Shown here: positions 24,384 to 33,622 of the stretch, in pieces | Position numbering within the stretch: the first letter of the stretch is position 1 | Layout of the letters: each line of letters opens with the position of its first letter | Source: Oscillospiraceae bacterium | GTDB taxonomy: Bacteria; Bacillota; Clostridia; Oscillospirales; Oscillospiraceae | Reading direction: 5' to 3' | NCBI GenBank assembly: GCA_902781745.1 | Contig: CACZKM010000011.1 | Coordinates: 1-64,000 of the forward strand | DNA length: 64,000 bases | The notes under the pieces: model-generated | Told to the model about the DNA's origin: nothing | Database searches by the model: none | The model's input: only the letters and a program-made list of their open reading frames with translations | Position numbers and translations under genes: made by a program

Positions 24384-26226
24384 CGCGCGTCACCTCCATG
24401 GCTTTCGCAAAAATACTGTCCTCGTCCAGGCCGCAGAGCTGCCGCAGCTGGGCGACGGTCCCGTGGGGCACGAAGCCCGTGCCGCAGGAGCACAGGGCGG
24501 CCCCCCGGAGGGTCAGCCCCGCCAGAGCCGCCGCGGCCAGGATATCCTGCCCGGGAGAGCCCATCTCCACGCACTCCTGGACCGCCAGCAGGCGGCCGGT
24601 CTTGCGCAGGGAGGCCAAAACTGTCTCCCCGGGCAGGGGGATGGGCCGGTTGAGCTTGACCACCTCGGCGGAGATCCCTTCCTCTGCCAGGCGGTCCGCC
24701 ACAGCCAGCACCGGGCCGGTCATGGTGCCGAGGGTCACCATGGTCAGGTCGGTCCCCTGCCGCAGCACATCCGCCGGCTGGCCGGTGGACGAACCGCTCC
24801 AGCCGTTCTCCCCCCCTCGGGGGTAACGGACGGCCACAGGGCCCTCGGTGTGATATACGGCCTGCCGGAGCATGGCGGACAGCTCCTCCAGACTGGCGGG
24901 GGTGTACACCGTCATGCCGGGGACCGTTTTCAGGTAACTTAAGTCGAAGAGGCCGTGGTGGGTCTCTCCGTCGTCCCCCACCAGGCCCGCCCGGTCCACG
25001 CAGAAGACGCAGTGGAGCCTGTCGATGGCCACGTCGTGGAGGAGCATATCATAGCTTCTCTGGAAAAAGGTGGAATAGACCGCGAAGACCGGGACCAGAC
25101 CCTGCTTGGCCATCCCGGCGGTCATGGTGACGGCATGGCCCTCGGCGATGCCCACGTCGAAAAACCGGTCCGGGAACCGGGCGGCAAAGTCCGTCAGTCC
25201 CGTGCCCCCGGTCATGGCGGCGGTGAGGGCGCAAATACGGGGATCCTCTTCCGCCAGGGCGCAGAGCTCCCTGCCGAACCGGGCGGAGAAGCTCTCTCCG
25301 CTCCCCTCCTTTACCGGGGCCCCGTCCTTGATCCGGAAAGGGCCGGTGCCGTGGAAGGCGTCGGGGTTCCGCTCCGCCGGAGGGTAGCCCTTTCCCTTCA
25401 CAGTCTTGACGTGGAGGAGGACCGGGTGGTCCTGGGCGGCGGCGTAGGTCAGCAGGCGGGTGAGGCCGGCCACATCGTGGCCGTCCACGGGGCCCATATA
25501 CTGGAAGCCCATGTTCTCAAACATGGACCCGGGCAGCAGGGAGGCCTTTACGCCCTCCTTGACCTTGTGGATGCCGTCATGGAGGACCCGCCCCGGCGGG
25601 GTGGCCCCCATGATCTTCTGGTAGAGCCGCTTGCCCCGGAGGTACTGGGGCTTGAGCCGCTGCTGGGCCAGGTGGTGGGCCACGCCCCCCATACTGGCGT
25701 CGATGGACATCCCGTTGTCGTTGAGGATGACCACCAGGGGCTCCCCGCTCTCCCCGGCCATGGACAGGCCCTCATAGGCCAGACCGCCGGTGAGGGAGCC
25801 GTCCCCCAGCAGGGCCACCACCTTGTAGTCCTGCTCCGTCAGGGTCCGCGCCTTGGCCATGCCCAGGGCGGTGGACACCGCCGTGGAGGCGTGGCCGGCA
25901 ATGGAGGCGTCGTGGACCGATTCCCCGGGCTTGGGGAAGCCGGCCACGCCGCCGAAGGTGCGCAGGGTCTCCATCCGGCCGTTGCGGCCGGTGAGGATCT
26001 TATGGATGTAGCACTGGTGTCCCACATCGAAAACCAGCCGGTCCCGGCCGGTGTCATAGACTCGGTGCAGCGCCACGGTGAGCTCCACGGCCCCCAGGTT
26101 GGAGGCCAGATGGCCCCCGGTTTTGGAGACCACCTGGACCACCCGGCGGCGGAGCTTGTGACAGAGCTCCTCCGCTTCCCGGTCGCTGATCCCATGGAGG
26201 GAAGGGTATTCTTCCCGTTCGTTCAT
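24346..26226 (-). CDS. dxs: 1-deoxy-D-xylulose-5-phosphate synthase
   Basis: First enzyme of the MEP isoprenoid pathway, TPP-dependent. The 626-aa product has the full transketolase layout: VFDVGHQCYIHKILTGR, the TPP/Mg motif GDGSLTGGLAYEG followed by LNDNGMSID, the Pyr domain AALTAAMTGGTGLTDF, and the C-terminal LVGDDGETHHGLFD and RYPRGG blocks. It lies 31 bp behind ispA, which uses the isoprenoid units made downstream of Dxs, so the two are metabolically linked. Confidence 0.97.
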   Translation of the reverse strand: MNEREEYPSLHGISDREAEELCHKLRRRVVQVVSKTGGHLASNLGAVELTVALHRVYDTGRDRLVFDVGHQCYIHKILTGRNGRMETLRTFGGVAGFPKPGESVHDASIAGHASTAVSTALGMAKARTLTEQDYKVVALLGDGSLTGGLAYEGLSMAGESGEPLVVILNDNGMSIDASMGGVAHHLAQQRLKPQYLRGKRLYQKIMGATPPGRVLHDGIHKVKEGVKASLLPGSMFENMGFQYMGPVDGHDVAGLTRLLTYAAAQDHPVLLHVKTVKGKGYPPAERNPDAFHGTGPFRIKDGAPVKEGSGESFSARFGRELCALAEEDPRICALTAAMTGGTGLTDFAARFPDRFFDVGIAEGHAVTMTAGMAKQGLVPVFAVYSTFFQRSYDMLLHDVAIDRLHCVFCVDRAGLVGDDGETHHGLFDLSYLKTVPGMTVYTPASLEELSAMLRQAVYHTEGPVAVRYPRGGENGWSGSSTGQPADVLRQGTDLTMVTLGTMTGPVLAVADRLAEEGISAEVVKLNRPIPLPGETVLASLRKTGRLLAVQECVEMGSPGQDILAAAALAGLTLRGAALCSCGTGFVPHGTVAQLRQLCGLDEDSIFAKAMEVTRGGSEETAGRPAH

Positions 26227-26257
26227 ATCTTTATATCTCCAATCTTCTCAGGCGGGG

Positions 26258-27130
26258 TCATTTCTTCCGCACCGCCAGATTCCGGGCCAGGGTACACAGG
26301 AAGTCCCGGCCCGCATAGGGGGCAAGGCAGGCCACCGCCCGCTCCGTCAGCTCCTCCACCTTTCTCTGGCAGGCGTCAACGCCCAGCAGGGTGATGAAGG
26401 TGGATTTTTCGTTGGCCGCGTCGGAGCCGATGGGCTTGCCGAAGGTGGCCTCGTCCCCCAGCACGTCCAGCAGATCGTCCCGGATCTGAAAGGCCAGGCC
26501 CAGATGCCGGGCGTAATCCGCCGCTGCCTCCTCCTGCTCCGGGGTGCTGCCGGCGGCGATCGCCCCCAGGCGGGCCGCCGCCTGGATCATGCAGCCGGTC
26601 TTCAGCCGCTGGACGTCGGTGATCGCCTCCTCGGAGAGGGTCTTCCCCTCCCCCAGCAGGTCCAGGACCTGGCCTCCCACCATACCGGCGGGGCCGGCGG
26701 CCCGGGACAGGCAGCGCACCGCCCGGACCAGGTCCGGGGCGGGTAGGGAGGCGGCGGTCAGGGTCTCAAAGGCGGCGGTGAGGAGGGCGTCGCCCGCCAG
26801 GGTGGCCATGGCCTCGCCGTATACTATATGGTTGGTGGGCCTGCCCCGGCGAAAATCGTCGTCGTCCATGCAGGGCAGGTCATCGTGAATGAGGGAATAG
26901 GTGTGGACCATCTCCAGGCCGCAGGCCAGGGGGAGGGCTTGTTCCTCCTCCCCGCCGAAGAGGCGGCACACCGCCAGGGTGATCACCGGGCGGATGCGCT
27001 TGCCCCCGGACAGGAGGCTGTAGGCCATGGCCGCCTGCAGGTCGCCGTAGGCCGGCCAGCGGTCCGCGTATTGTTGTAACGCCGCCTCGACGGTGTTCTG
27101 CCAGGCGGCAAACTGTGCGTTCCAGTCCAT
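26258..27130 (-). CDS. ispA: Farnesyl (short-chain polyprenyl) diphosphate synthase
   Basis: Condenses IPP and DMAPP to C15 diphosphate. The 290-aa product has SGGKRIRPVITLAVC, the first aspartate-rich motif in HDDLPCMDDDDFRRG, GDALLTAAFE, and the second aspartate-rich motif as IRDDLLDVLGD. The residues before the first DDxxD (MVHTYSLIHDD) fit a farnesyl-type enzyme, though chain length is inferred. Start ATG at 27130 follows GGAGGACTGACC and overlaps nothing; xseB stops three bases upstream. Confidence 0.95.
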   Translation of the reverse strand: MDWNAQFAAWQNTVEAALQQYADRWPAYGDLQAAMAYSLLSGGKRIRPVITLAVCRLFGGEEEQALPLACGLEMVHTYSLIHDDLPCMDDDDFRRGRPTNHIVYGEAMATLAGDALLTAAFETLTAASLPAPDLVRAVRCLSRAAGPAGMVGGQVLDLLGEGKTLSEEAITDVQRLKTGCMIQAAARLGAIAAGSTPEQEEAAADYARHLGLAFQIRDDLLDVLGDEATFGKPIGSDAANEKSTFITLLGVDACQRKVEELTERAVACLAPYAGRDFLCTLARNLAVRKK

Positions 27131-27132
27131 GG

Positions 27133-27369
27133 TCAGTCCTCCAGAGGCGCGAAGGGGACTTCGGTCAGCTCCCCGGTGGCCTCCACCCGGAGCTTGGCCA
27201 CCTTTTGCTCGGCCTTGTCCAGCATGGCGGCGCACTGCTTCATGAGCTTGGCCCCCTCCTCATACAGGGCCAGGGACTGGTCCAGGGGCTGCTCCCCGGC
27301 CTCCATCTGGGCCACGATCTCCTCCAGGCGGGCCATGGCCTGCTCAAAGGTCAGCTTTTTTTCTGCCAT
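27133..27369 (-). CDS. xseB: Exodeoxyribonuclease VII small subunit
   Basis: The 78-aa helical subunit that assembles with XseA. It has the family core LTFEQAMARLEEIVAQMEAG and LDQSLALYEEGAKLMKQC. It overlaps the 3' end of xseA by 19 bp and is followed by ispA after 2 bp; xseA-xseB-ispA-dxs is a common Firmicutes order. Confidence 0.96.
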   Translation of the reverse strand: MAEKKLTFEQAMARLEEIVAQMEAGEQPLDQSLALYEEGAKLMKQCAAMLDKAEQKVAKLRVEATGELTEVPFAPLED

Positions 27370-28571
27370 TGGTGTCTCTCCTTTCCCTCCACCCGGCAGT
27401 GGAGGGTCCCGTCGGAGACCCGAAGGTCCACCGGGTCCCCGGCCTTTGCCTGCCGGACGGAAGTGAGGACGGCGCCGTCCTCGGTATACGAAATGGCGTA
27501 CCCCCGGCCCAGCACCTTAAAGGGGCTCAGGGCGTCCAGGGCGGCCGCCAGTCTTCCTATGGTCTGCCGGGTCTCCCCGGTCTTTCGCTCCATGGCGCGG
27601 ATCAGCCGCTGGCGGTGCAGGTCCAGGGCCATCCGCTTCTCCCGGACGGCCTGGAGGGGGGAGCGCAGGAAGGGACTGCTCCCCAGCCGAACCAGGGCGT
27701 CCTGCCTCTCCCGGAGGCGGCGGTCCATGGCCCGGTCCAGCCGGTGATACAGGTGGTCCAGGGTCTGGCGCAGCTCCTCCTGGTCGGGCACCGCCAGCTC
27801 GGCGGCGTTGGAGGGGGTGGAGGCCCGGCGGTCGGCAACATAGTCGGAAATGGTCACGTCGGGCTCGTGGCCCACGGCGGAGATCACCGGAAGCCGGGAG
27901 CGGAAGATGGCCTGGGCCACGATCTCCTCGTTGAAGGCCCAAAGATCCTCCATGGACCCGCCGCCCCGGCCGGTGATGATGAGGTCGGCCAGGTCCATGG
28001 CGTTGACCAGGTCCAAAGCCGCCGCGATCTCCCCCGCCGCCTCCTCTCCCTGGACCCGGACGGGGACCACCAGGACCTCCGCCATAGGCCAGCGGGCGCC
28101 TAAAATGCGGATCATGTCCCGGACGGCGGCCCCCGCAGGAGAGGTCACCAGGGCGATCCGCTTCGGATAGGCGGGCAGGGGCTGCTTCCGGGCGGGGTCA
28201 AAGAGACCCGCCCGGTGGAGCTTGTTCTTCAGTTGTTCAAAGGCCAGGGCCAGCTCCCCCACCCCGTCAGGGGTCATGCGGGTGCAGTAGAGCTGGTAGG
28301 CCCCGTCCCGGGGGTAGACGGACACCCGGCCGGAAACCACCACCTTCATACCGTTCTCCGGCTGGAACCGGAGGGAGGCGGCGTTTCCCCGGAACAGAAC
28401 GCAGCGGATACTGCTCTCCGCGTCCTTTAAGGAGAAGTAGTGGTGGCCTGAGGGGTATCGCTTATAGTTGGACACCTCCCCGCAGACGTAGACCTGCCCC
28501 AGGAGACGGTCCCGGTCCAGCAGGCCCTTGACGTACTGGTTCAGGGCGGTGACGGAAATGGGTTCATTCAT
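27351..28571 (-). CDS. xseA: Exodeoxyribonuclease VII large subunit
   Basis: Catalytic subunit of the single-strand exonuclease VII. The 406-aa product has an N-terminal OB fold (about 1-100, VCGEVSNYKRYPSGHHYFSL), the nuclease domain with GRGGGSMEDLWAFNEE, and ISAVGHEPDVTISDYVADRR plus ASTPSNAAE, followed by a long helical region (about 260-370). The ATG at 28571 overlaps the stop of the TsaD-like gene by 4 bp. Confidence 0.96.
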   Translation of the reverse strand: MNEPISVTALNQYVKGLLDRDRLLGQVYVCGEVSNYKRYPSGHHYFSLKDAESSIRCVLFRGNAASLRFQPENGMKVVVSGRVSVYPRDGAYQLYCTRMTPDGVGELALAFEQLKNKLHRAGLFDPARKQPLPAYPKRIALVTSPAGAAVRDMIRILGARWPMAEVLVVPVRVQGEEAAGEIAAALDLVNAMDLADLIITGRGGGSMEDLWAFNEEIVAQAIFRSRLPVISAVGHEPDVTISDYVADRRASTPSNAAELAVPDQEELRQTLDHLYHRLDRAMDRRLRERQDALVRLGSSPFLRSPLQAVREKRMALDLHRQRLIRAMERKTGETRQTIGRLAAALDALSPFKVLGRGYAISYTEDGAVLTSVRQAKAGDPVDLRVSDGTLHCRVEGKERHQWQKKS

Positions 28572-29509
28572 GGCGTATCGGTCTGAAACAGGGCCCGCCA
28601 GGTGAGGATGGCGACGCCCATGGCGTTATCGGTGGAAAACCGCGGCTGGGCAAAGACCGCGCCGCAGCGGTCGATCATGGTCTCCCGCAGGAGGCTGTTG
28701 GAGGCCACCCCGCCGGCGCACAGCACCGGCAGACCGGGGTATCGTTCCAGGGCCTGGAGGGTGGCCCGCTCCACGGCCCCGATGATGGAGCCCAGGACGT
28801 ACCGGCAGATGTTGGCGGGGGTCTCCCCGCTCTCGGCCAGGGCGTTCATCTTGTTCTCCACCCCGGAGAAGGAGAAGGCGCTTGCAGACACCTTTACCCG
28901 GAAGCTGTCGGTCTTGTCCGCCTCCAGGGACAGGGCGTCCACCGCCTTCCCCGCGGGGAAGGCCAGGCCCAGCTTTTTCCCGGTGCGGTCGATGAGCTGC
29001 CCGGCGGACAGATCCTTTGTCCCCCCGATGATCTCCCCTTTGACGGTGACCCCGTCGGGGACCACATACAGCAGCTCTGTGGTGCCGCCGGAGAGATGCC
29101 AGACCAGGTGGGGCCTGTCCAGCAGGTCCATCCGCCCGGCAGACCAGGCGGCGGCGGCGATGTGCCCCTGCTGGTGGGAGCAGGGGCAGAAGGGCAGGGA
29201 GAAGGTCTGGGCCATGACTCTGGCCTGGGACTCCCCCGCCAGGAAGCAGGGCATATAGGAGCCCTCCACCTCCCGGGGCCGGGTGCTGGCCCCCACGGCG
29301 GCGATGGTCTCCGGCAGGCCGGTCTGCCGCAGGTCCGCCAGGATGTCCGGCAGACGCTTGACGTGCTGGAACAGGGCCTCGCTCTGCCGCAGGCCAAGGG
29401 AGCCCTCCGGGACCGTCAGGAGCCGCCCGGCGTTGTCCCCGGTCTCCCCGTCGAACCAGGCGGCGGAGGTGGTGTAGTTGCTGGTGTCGAGGCCAAGGAC
29501 GGCAGGCAT
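28568..29509 (-). CDS. TsaD/Kae1-like paralogue (ASKHA fold)
   Basis: The 313-aa product belongs to the Kae1/TsaD (old name O-sialoglycoprotein endopeptidase) superfamily but differs from genuine TsaD: it opens LGLDTSNYTTSAAW instead of the usual GIETSCDETS, and it is shorter than the usual 335-345 aa. Metal-site histidines are kept as SHQQGH, with LVWHLSGGTTELL, GLAFPAGKAVDALS and a late LCAGGVASNSLLRE. It lies between nusB and xseA in the operon, 4-bp overlaps or tiny gaps on both sides. Such paralogues occur in other clostridia; their substrate is unknown. A true tsaD is expected elsewhere in the genome. Confidence 0.8.
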   Translation of the reverse strand: MPAVLGLDTSNYTTSAAWFDGETGDNAGRLLTVPEGSLGLRQSEALFQHVKRLPDILADLRQTGLPETIAAVGASTRPREVEGSYMPCFLAGESQARVMAQTFSLPFCPCSHQQGHIAAAAWSAGRMDLLDRPHLVWHLSGGTTELLYVVPDGVTVKGEIIGGTKDLSAGQLIDRTGKKLGLAFPAGKAVDALSLEADKTDSFRVKVSASAFSFSGVENKMNALAESGETPANICRYVLGSIIGAVERATLQALERYPGLPVLCAGGVASNSLLRETMIDRCGAVFAQPRFSTDNAMGVAILTWRALFQTDTP

Positions 29510-29511
29510 GG

Positions 29512-29994
29512 TCAGGCCTCCCCTTCCGAGGCGGGCTTGTCCCCGGTCTCCGGGAACTCCGCTCGGACGAAGGAGCCCAGGATGCCGTTGATGAAGGAGA
29601 CCACCTTCTCGTCCTCATAGCCCTTGGCGATCTCCACCGCGTCGTTGATGGCGGCGGCGGCGGGAACGTCGGGCATATACAAAATCTCATACATGGACAC
29701 CCGCATGATGGCCGCGGCGGTGCGGGGGATGCGGTCGAAGGACCAGTTTTTCGCGTACTGGGCGATGTACTGGTCCAGCTCCGGGCCGTGTTCGGCCACG
29801 CCCTTCACCACTTCCCGGATATAGGCCAACTGCTTCTCGTTGGGATAGTCCTTATACAGGCCGTCCTCGTCCTTCCACCGCTGGAAGAGCTCCTTGTTGA
29901 CGCTGTCGGCCAAAAAGTCCTCCGGCGACTGCTGGGAATAGCCCAGGGCATAGGAGCAGCGCATGGCGATCTCTCGCGCTTCTGATCTGGTCAT
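29512..29994 (-). CDS. nusB: Transcription antitermination factor NusB
   Basis: NusB with S10 binds boxA in rRNA leaders. The 160-aa all-helical product starts MTRSEAREIAMRCSYALGY and carries DRIPRTAAAIMRVSMYEILY and AAAINDAVEIAKGYED with VSFINGILG, the diagnostic blocks. I start at the ATG at 29994 (GAGGGGACCGTT upstream); a longer frame includes the promoter region. It is the first gene of the ten-gene leftward operon. Confidence 0.95.
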   Translation of the reverse strand: MTRSEAREIAMRCSYALGYSQQSPEDFLADSVNKELFQRWKDEDGLYKDYPNEKQLAYIREVVKGVAEHGPELDQYIAQYAKNWSFDRIPRTAAAIMRVSMYEILYMPDVPAAAAINDAVEIAKGYEDEKVVSFINGILGSFVRAEFPETGDKPASEGEA

Positions 29995-30038
29995 AACGGT
30001 CCCCTCACATTCATTCTCTCTGGTTTCTGCGCGCTGGT

Positions 30039-30077
30039 CATAGGTAATATACAGTATATACAAGATTATGCAAAAAG
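30039..30077 (-). promoter_or_regulatory. Candidate promoter of the nusB-recN operon
   Basis: An AT-rich stretch on the minus strand holds TTGCAT, then about 16 bp, then TATATT, 45-80 bp upstream of nusB. The boxes are imperfect, but this is the only AT-rich gap before ten closely packed genes. Confidence 0.4.
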
Positions 30078-30122
30078 GGAAGACCCAGCCTCCCCTTTTT
30101 CCGAAAACTTTCTGTGAACGGC

Positions 30123-30153
30123 AAAAAGGACCCGCGGCACACAGGCCGCGGGC
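30123..30153 (-). terminator. Terminator after the Asp23-family gene
   Basis: On the minus strand GGCCCGCGGCC-TGTGT-GCCGCGGGTCC is followed by TTTTT. A second weaker inverted repeat (AAAAAGGG...CCCCTTTTT) lies at about 30073-30101. Confidence 0.88.
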
Positions 30154-30172
30154 CCCTGATCGGTGCGTTTTC

Positions 30173-30547
30173 TTATGCCTCCTCCGCCTTGGGGAAGGTG
30201 ACGCCGCCCACCCGGACGTTGACCTCCGCCACCTTGAGGCCGCTCATGGCCTCCACGCTGGCGATGATCCCCTCCTGGACCTTCTGGGCCACCTCGGGGA
30301 TGATGCTGCCATAGCGGATCTGGATGGAGATATTGATGGTGATCTGGTCGGACTCCCACAGGATGGTGATGCCCTTGGACAGCTTCTTGCGGCCCAGGAT
30401 CTGCTCGCTGACCGTGCCGCCGGCCAGGCCTGTGACACCCTCCACCTCCAGCGCGGCGGCGCCGGCGATCATCTCCAGGACCTCCTCGGAGATATGGACG
30501 TCGCCGTACTGCTCGCTGCGGGAGTAGTATTCTCTGCTTTCGCTCAT
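30173..30547 (-). CDS. Asp23/Gls24-family protein (YqhY-like)
   Basis: The 124-aa product has the Asp23 fold: VHISEEVLEMIAGAAALEVE, VTGLAGGTVSEQIL, an alternating beta region ITILWESDQITINISIQIRYG and a C-terminal helix IIPEVAQKVQEGIIASVEAM. YqhY is linked in Bacillus to control of fatty-acid synthesis and lies near accBC and nusB. Here it stands 73 bp after folD and is the last gene before a strong terminator, with nusB beginning the next operon, which keeps the yqhY-nusB closeness. Confidence 0.9.
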   Translation of the reverse strand: MSESREYYSRSEQYGDVHISEEVLEMIAGAAALEVEGVTGLAGGTVSEQILGRKKLSKGITILWESDQITINISIQIRYGSIIPEVAQKVQEGIIASVEAMSGLKVAEVNVRVGGVTFPKAEEA

Positions 30548-30620
30548 AGCTAGGTTCCTCCATAAAGGAAATTCAGTGGTTCCCGTTGATTATAGCACAA
30601 CGGACCGGCGGGGGCAAGTG

Positions 30621-31463
30621 TTACTTGGCCTGGTGCTTCTGCGCGGCCAGGAGGGTGTTCTTCATGAGCATGGCCCGGGTCATGGGGCCCACGCCGCCGG
30701 GGACCGGGGTGATGGCCGAGGCGATCTTCTCCACGTCGGCGTAGTCCACGTCGCCGCAGAGCTTGCCGGCCTCGTTGCGGTTCATGGCCACGTCGATTAC
30801 CACCGCGCCGGGCTTGACCATGTCCGCCGTGATCATGTGGAGCTTGCCCACCGCCGCCACCAGGATGTCCGCCTCCCGGCAGACGGAGGCCAGGTCCTGG
30901 GTCCGGGAGTGACAGATGGTCACGGTGCCGTGCTTCTGGAGCAGAAGGAGGGCCATGGGCTTGCCCACGATATTGGACCGGCCCACCACCACGCAGCGCT
31001 TGCCCTTGGGGTCGATGCCGTACTCCGCCAGCATCTCCATGATGCCGTAGGGGGTGCAGGGCAGGAAGCCGTCCTTTCCCACCAGCAGGGCGCCCATGTT
31101 CATGGGGTGGAAGCCGTCCACGTCCTTCTCCGGGGAGATGGTCATGAGGACCGCCTCCTCGTCGATGCCGTCAGGCAGGGGGAGCTGGCAGAGGATGCCG
31201 TCAATGTCCTCCCGGCCGTTGAGTTCTTCGATGAGGGCGATGAGCTCCTCCTGCCTGGTCTCCTCCGGCAGGGCGTACTCCTCGCTGAGGAAGCCGCACT
31301 CGGCGCAGTCCTTCTCCTTGCTGGTGACATAGACCCGGCTGGCCGGGTTGTTGCCCACCAGGATGACCGCCAGGCCGGGCTTCCGGGCCAGGCCTTCGGC
31401 CTCCTGCTTGACCGTTTCCTTTACTTTTGCCGCCAGGGCTTTTCCGTCGATGATGGTTGCCAT
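30621..31463 (-). CDS. folD: Bifunctional methylene-THF dehydrogenase / cyclohydrolase FolD
   Basis: Interconverts one-carbon units on tetrahydrofolate. The 280-aa product has [21 protein letters not shown] with the catalytic Lys, [33 protein letters not shown] for NADP, and the signature [12 protein letters not shown]. It follows lgt after 3 bp. Length is typical. Confidence 0.97.
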   Translation of the reverse strand: MATIIDGKALAAKVKETVKQEAEGLARKPGLAVILVGNNPASRVYVTSKEKDCAECGFLSEEYALPEETRQEELIALIEELNGREDIDGILCQLPLPDGIDEEAVLMTISPEKDVDGFHPMNMGALLVGKDGFLPCTPYGIMEMLAEYGIDPKGKRCVVVGRSNIVGKPMALLLLQKHGTVTICHSRTQDLASVCREADILVAAVGKLHMITADMVKPGAVVIDVAMNRNEAGKLCGDVDYADVEKIASAITPVPGGVGPMTRAMLMKNTLLAAQKHQAK

Positions 31464-31466
31464 AGT

Positions 31467-32342
31467 TCAAGACTCCTTTTCTGTTGATTGGTCAGAGTTG
31501 GTCTTTGCGATCTTGTTTACATAAAGGTCCTCCGGCCGGGGGTGCCGGCTGCGCTTCCACAGGATGAGGACCACCGCCACGGCACAACTGGCAAAGCCCA
31601 GCATCTGGGAGGTGCGGATACCGGTGCCGAAGAAGTACAGGCTGTCGGTCCGCAGGCCCTCGATAAGGCCCCGGCCGAAGCCGTACCAGGCCACGTACAG
31701 GAGGAAGCTCTCCCCGTCGAATTTCCTGAGCCCCTTCCGCAGGAAGAGGGTCAGCAGGACCAGGCCCAAAAGGTTCCACAGGGATTCATACAGGAAGGTG
31801 GGATGGACCTCCATATAGCCCTGGGCGGTCTCCAGGCCCATCCGCCAGGGCAGAGAGGTGGGACCGCCGTGGGCCTCGCCGTTGACGAAGTTTCCCCACC
31901 GGCCCACCGCCTGGCCAATGAGCAGGCCGTAGGCCGTCAGGTCAATCAGGGCGGCGAAGGAAATCTTCTTGTGCCGGGCCACCAGGAAGGCGGTGAGGGT
32001 CCCCACGATGATGCCGCCGTAAATGGCCAGGCCGCCCTGGTGGATGTTCAGGCAGGCCTTCAGGTCCAGCTTCCCGTCAGTGAAATAGAGGCTGGGGTTG
32101 AAGACGATGTAGTAGATGCGGGCCCCCACGATGCCCAGGGGGCCGCCCCACAGCAGGGCGTCCAGGAAGTCGTCCCCCTTGATGCCCACGTACTTGCCGT
32201 GCTTGACGCAGAACACCGCCCCCAGGAAGAAGCCCAGGGCGATGATGATGCCGTACCAGTAGATGTGAAAGCTCCCGATGGAAAAGGCCACCCGGTTCAG
32301 ATGGAGGGTGAGCCCCAGGCCGGGGAAGGAGACGGTGTTCAT
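31467..32342 (-). CDS. lgt: Prolipoprotein diacylglyceryl transferase
   Basis: Adds diacylglycerol to the lipobox cysteine of prolipoproteins. The 291-aa product has about seven membrane helices and the family signature GRWGNFVNGEAHGG (usual GRWGNFINQEAFG), with VHPTFLYESLWNLLG later. At least three predicted substrates are coded in this window (apbE, the GerS-like gene, livK). It overlaps the M16 peptidase gene by 4 bp (ATGA). Confidence 0.95.
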   Translation of the reverse strand: MNTVSFPGLGLTLHLNRVAFSIGSFHIYWYGIIIALGFFLGAVFCVKHGKYVGIKGDDFLDALLWGGPLGIVGARIYYIVFNPSLYFTDGKLDLKACLNIHQGGLAIYGGIIVGTLTAFLVARHKKISFAALIDLTAYGLLIGQAVGRWGNFVNGEAHGGPTSLPWRMGLETAQGYMEVHPTFLYESLWNLLGLVLLTLFLRKGLRKFDGESFLLYVAWYGFGRGLIEGLRTDSLYFFGTGIRTSQMLGFASCAVAVVLILWKRSRHPRPEDLYVNKIAKTNSDQSTEKES

Positions 32343-33619
32343 TCCTCCGCCTCCTCCGGCCGGATCACCGACAGGGTCACGTGCTCCGGCCGCAGCCAGT
32401 CCCGGAGGAAGGCCTCGGCGTCCTGCCGGGTCATGCCGTCGTAGAGCTCCGGGAAGGTCCAGGGATCCTGGCCGGCAAAGTAGGCCCGGGCCTGGCTGAC
32501 GCAGAGATTCTCAAAGGAGTTGAGCCCCCGGACATAGGCGCCGTAGGCCGCCTTTTTCAGCCGCTGGAAGAGGCCCTCGTCCAGGCCCTCCGCCCGCACC
32601 CGGTCCGCCTCGGCCAGGATGGCGTCCCGAATGGCGGCGGGGTCCTTGCTCTCCCCCCCCACAATGAGAAAGGCGGTACCGGGATCGTCGGAGTAGCCGC
32701 AGTAGAAGCTGCTGTTGATGAGCCCCTGGGCGTAGAGCCGGCTGTACAGGGGGCTGGAGGACCCCATCAGGGCCTCGCAGGCCAGGTCCCCCAGGAGCCG
32801 CTGCCGGAGCTGGGCCGGGCCGTCCTCCCCGGGGCGCACCTTCACGCCCATCTGGAAAAGGGGGGTGGCCACAGCCATGGTCCGCTCGCTGTAGGGCGCG
32901 CCGGCCTCCCTGGGCTCGTCCGCCCCCCGGTCCCGGGGGATGGCGGGCTTATTCTCCCCGGGCAGGATCTCCCGGGCCAGAGCGCAGACCTCCTCCGGGT
33001 CCACGTTCCCCGCCACGCACAGGACCATGTTGGAGGGGGTGTAGAAGGCCTCGTGGCAGCGGTAAAGGGTCTCGGCGGTGATTTCCGCGATGGACTCCAC
33101 AGACCCGGCCACGGAGTTGCGGACGGGGTTGTGGACGTAGAGGTTCTCCATGAGCATGTGATAGACCTGCCAGCCGGGGTTGTCCTCGTACATCCGGATC
33201 TCCTGGGCGATGATCCCCTGCTCCTTCTCCACGCTCTCCTCGGTGAAGTAGGGCACAGAGACGAAGGTCAGCAGGGTCCGCAGGTTGTCCCAGAATTTGT
33301 CGGTACACTCAAAATGGTAGCCGGTGATATCCGTGCTGGTGAAGGCGTTGGGGGAGGCCCCGGCGGCGGACAGGGTCTGGAGGGCGTTGCCGTCGGGGGT
33401 GTCGAACATCTTGTGCTCCAGGTAGTGGGCAATGCCCATGGGGGTGTCCAGCCACTTGTCTCCCAGCCGGAACCGGGTGTCCATGCCGCCGTAGCGGGTG
33501 GCGAAGAAGGCGTAGCTCTTGCCGAACTCCGGCTTGGGGAAGACGAAGACGTGGAGGCCGTTGTCCAGAACCTCTTCAAAGACCGTCTCCCCGATCCGGG
33601 GGTATTCTCGCGTCATCAT
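32339..33619 (-). CDS. M16-family zinc peptidase (YmfH-like, active-site subunit)
   Basis: The 426-aa product is a full M16B-type subunit with the inverted zinc motif HxxEH as HYLEH (GIAHYLEHKMFD, near residue 71) and the third ligand Glu in EKEQGIIAQEIRMYED. It pairs with the next gene upstream, which lacks this motif; M16 enzymes often work as such active/inactive pairs that close like a clam around a peptide. YmfH/YmfF of Bacillus have this arrangement. Cytoplasmic: no signal peptide. Gene gap to its partner is 3 bp. Confidence 0.9.
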   Translation of the reverse strand: MMTREYPRIGETVFEEVLDNGLHVFVFPKPEFGKSYAFFATRYGGMDTRFRLGDKWLDTPMGIAHYLEHKMFDTPDGNALQTLSAAGASPNAFTSTDITGYHFECTDKFWDNLRTLLTFVSVPYFTEESVEKEQGIIAQEIRMYEDNPGWQVYHMLMENLYVHNPVRNSVAGSVESIAEITAETLYRCHEAFYTPSNMVLCVAGNVDPEEVCALAREILPGENKPAIPRDRGADEPREAGAPYSERTMAVATPLFQMGVKVRPGEDGPAQLRQRLLGDLACEALMGSSSPLYSRLYAQGLINSSFYCGYSDDPGTAFLIVGGESKDPAAIRDAILAEADRVRAEGLDEGLFQRLKKAAYGAYVRGLNSFENLCVSQARAYFAGQDPWTFPELYDGMTRQDAEAFLRDWLRPEHVTLSVIRPEEAEE

Positions 33620-33622
33620 GGC

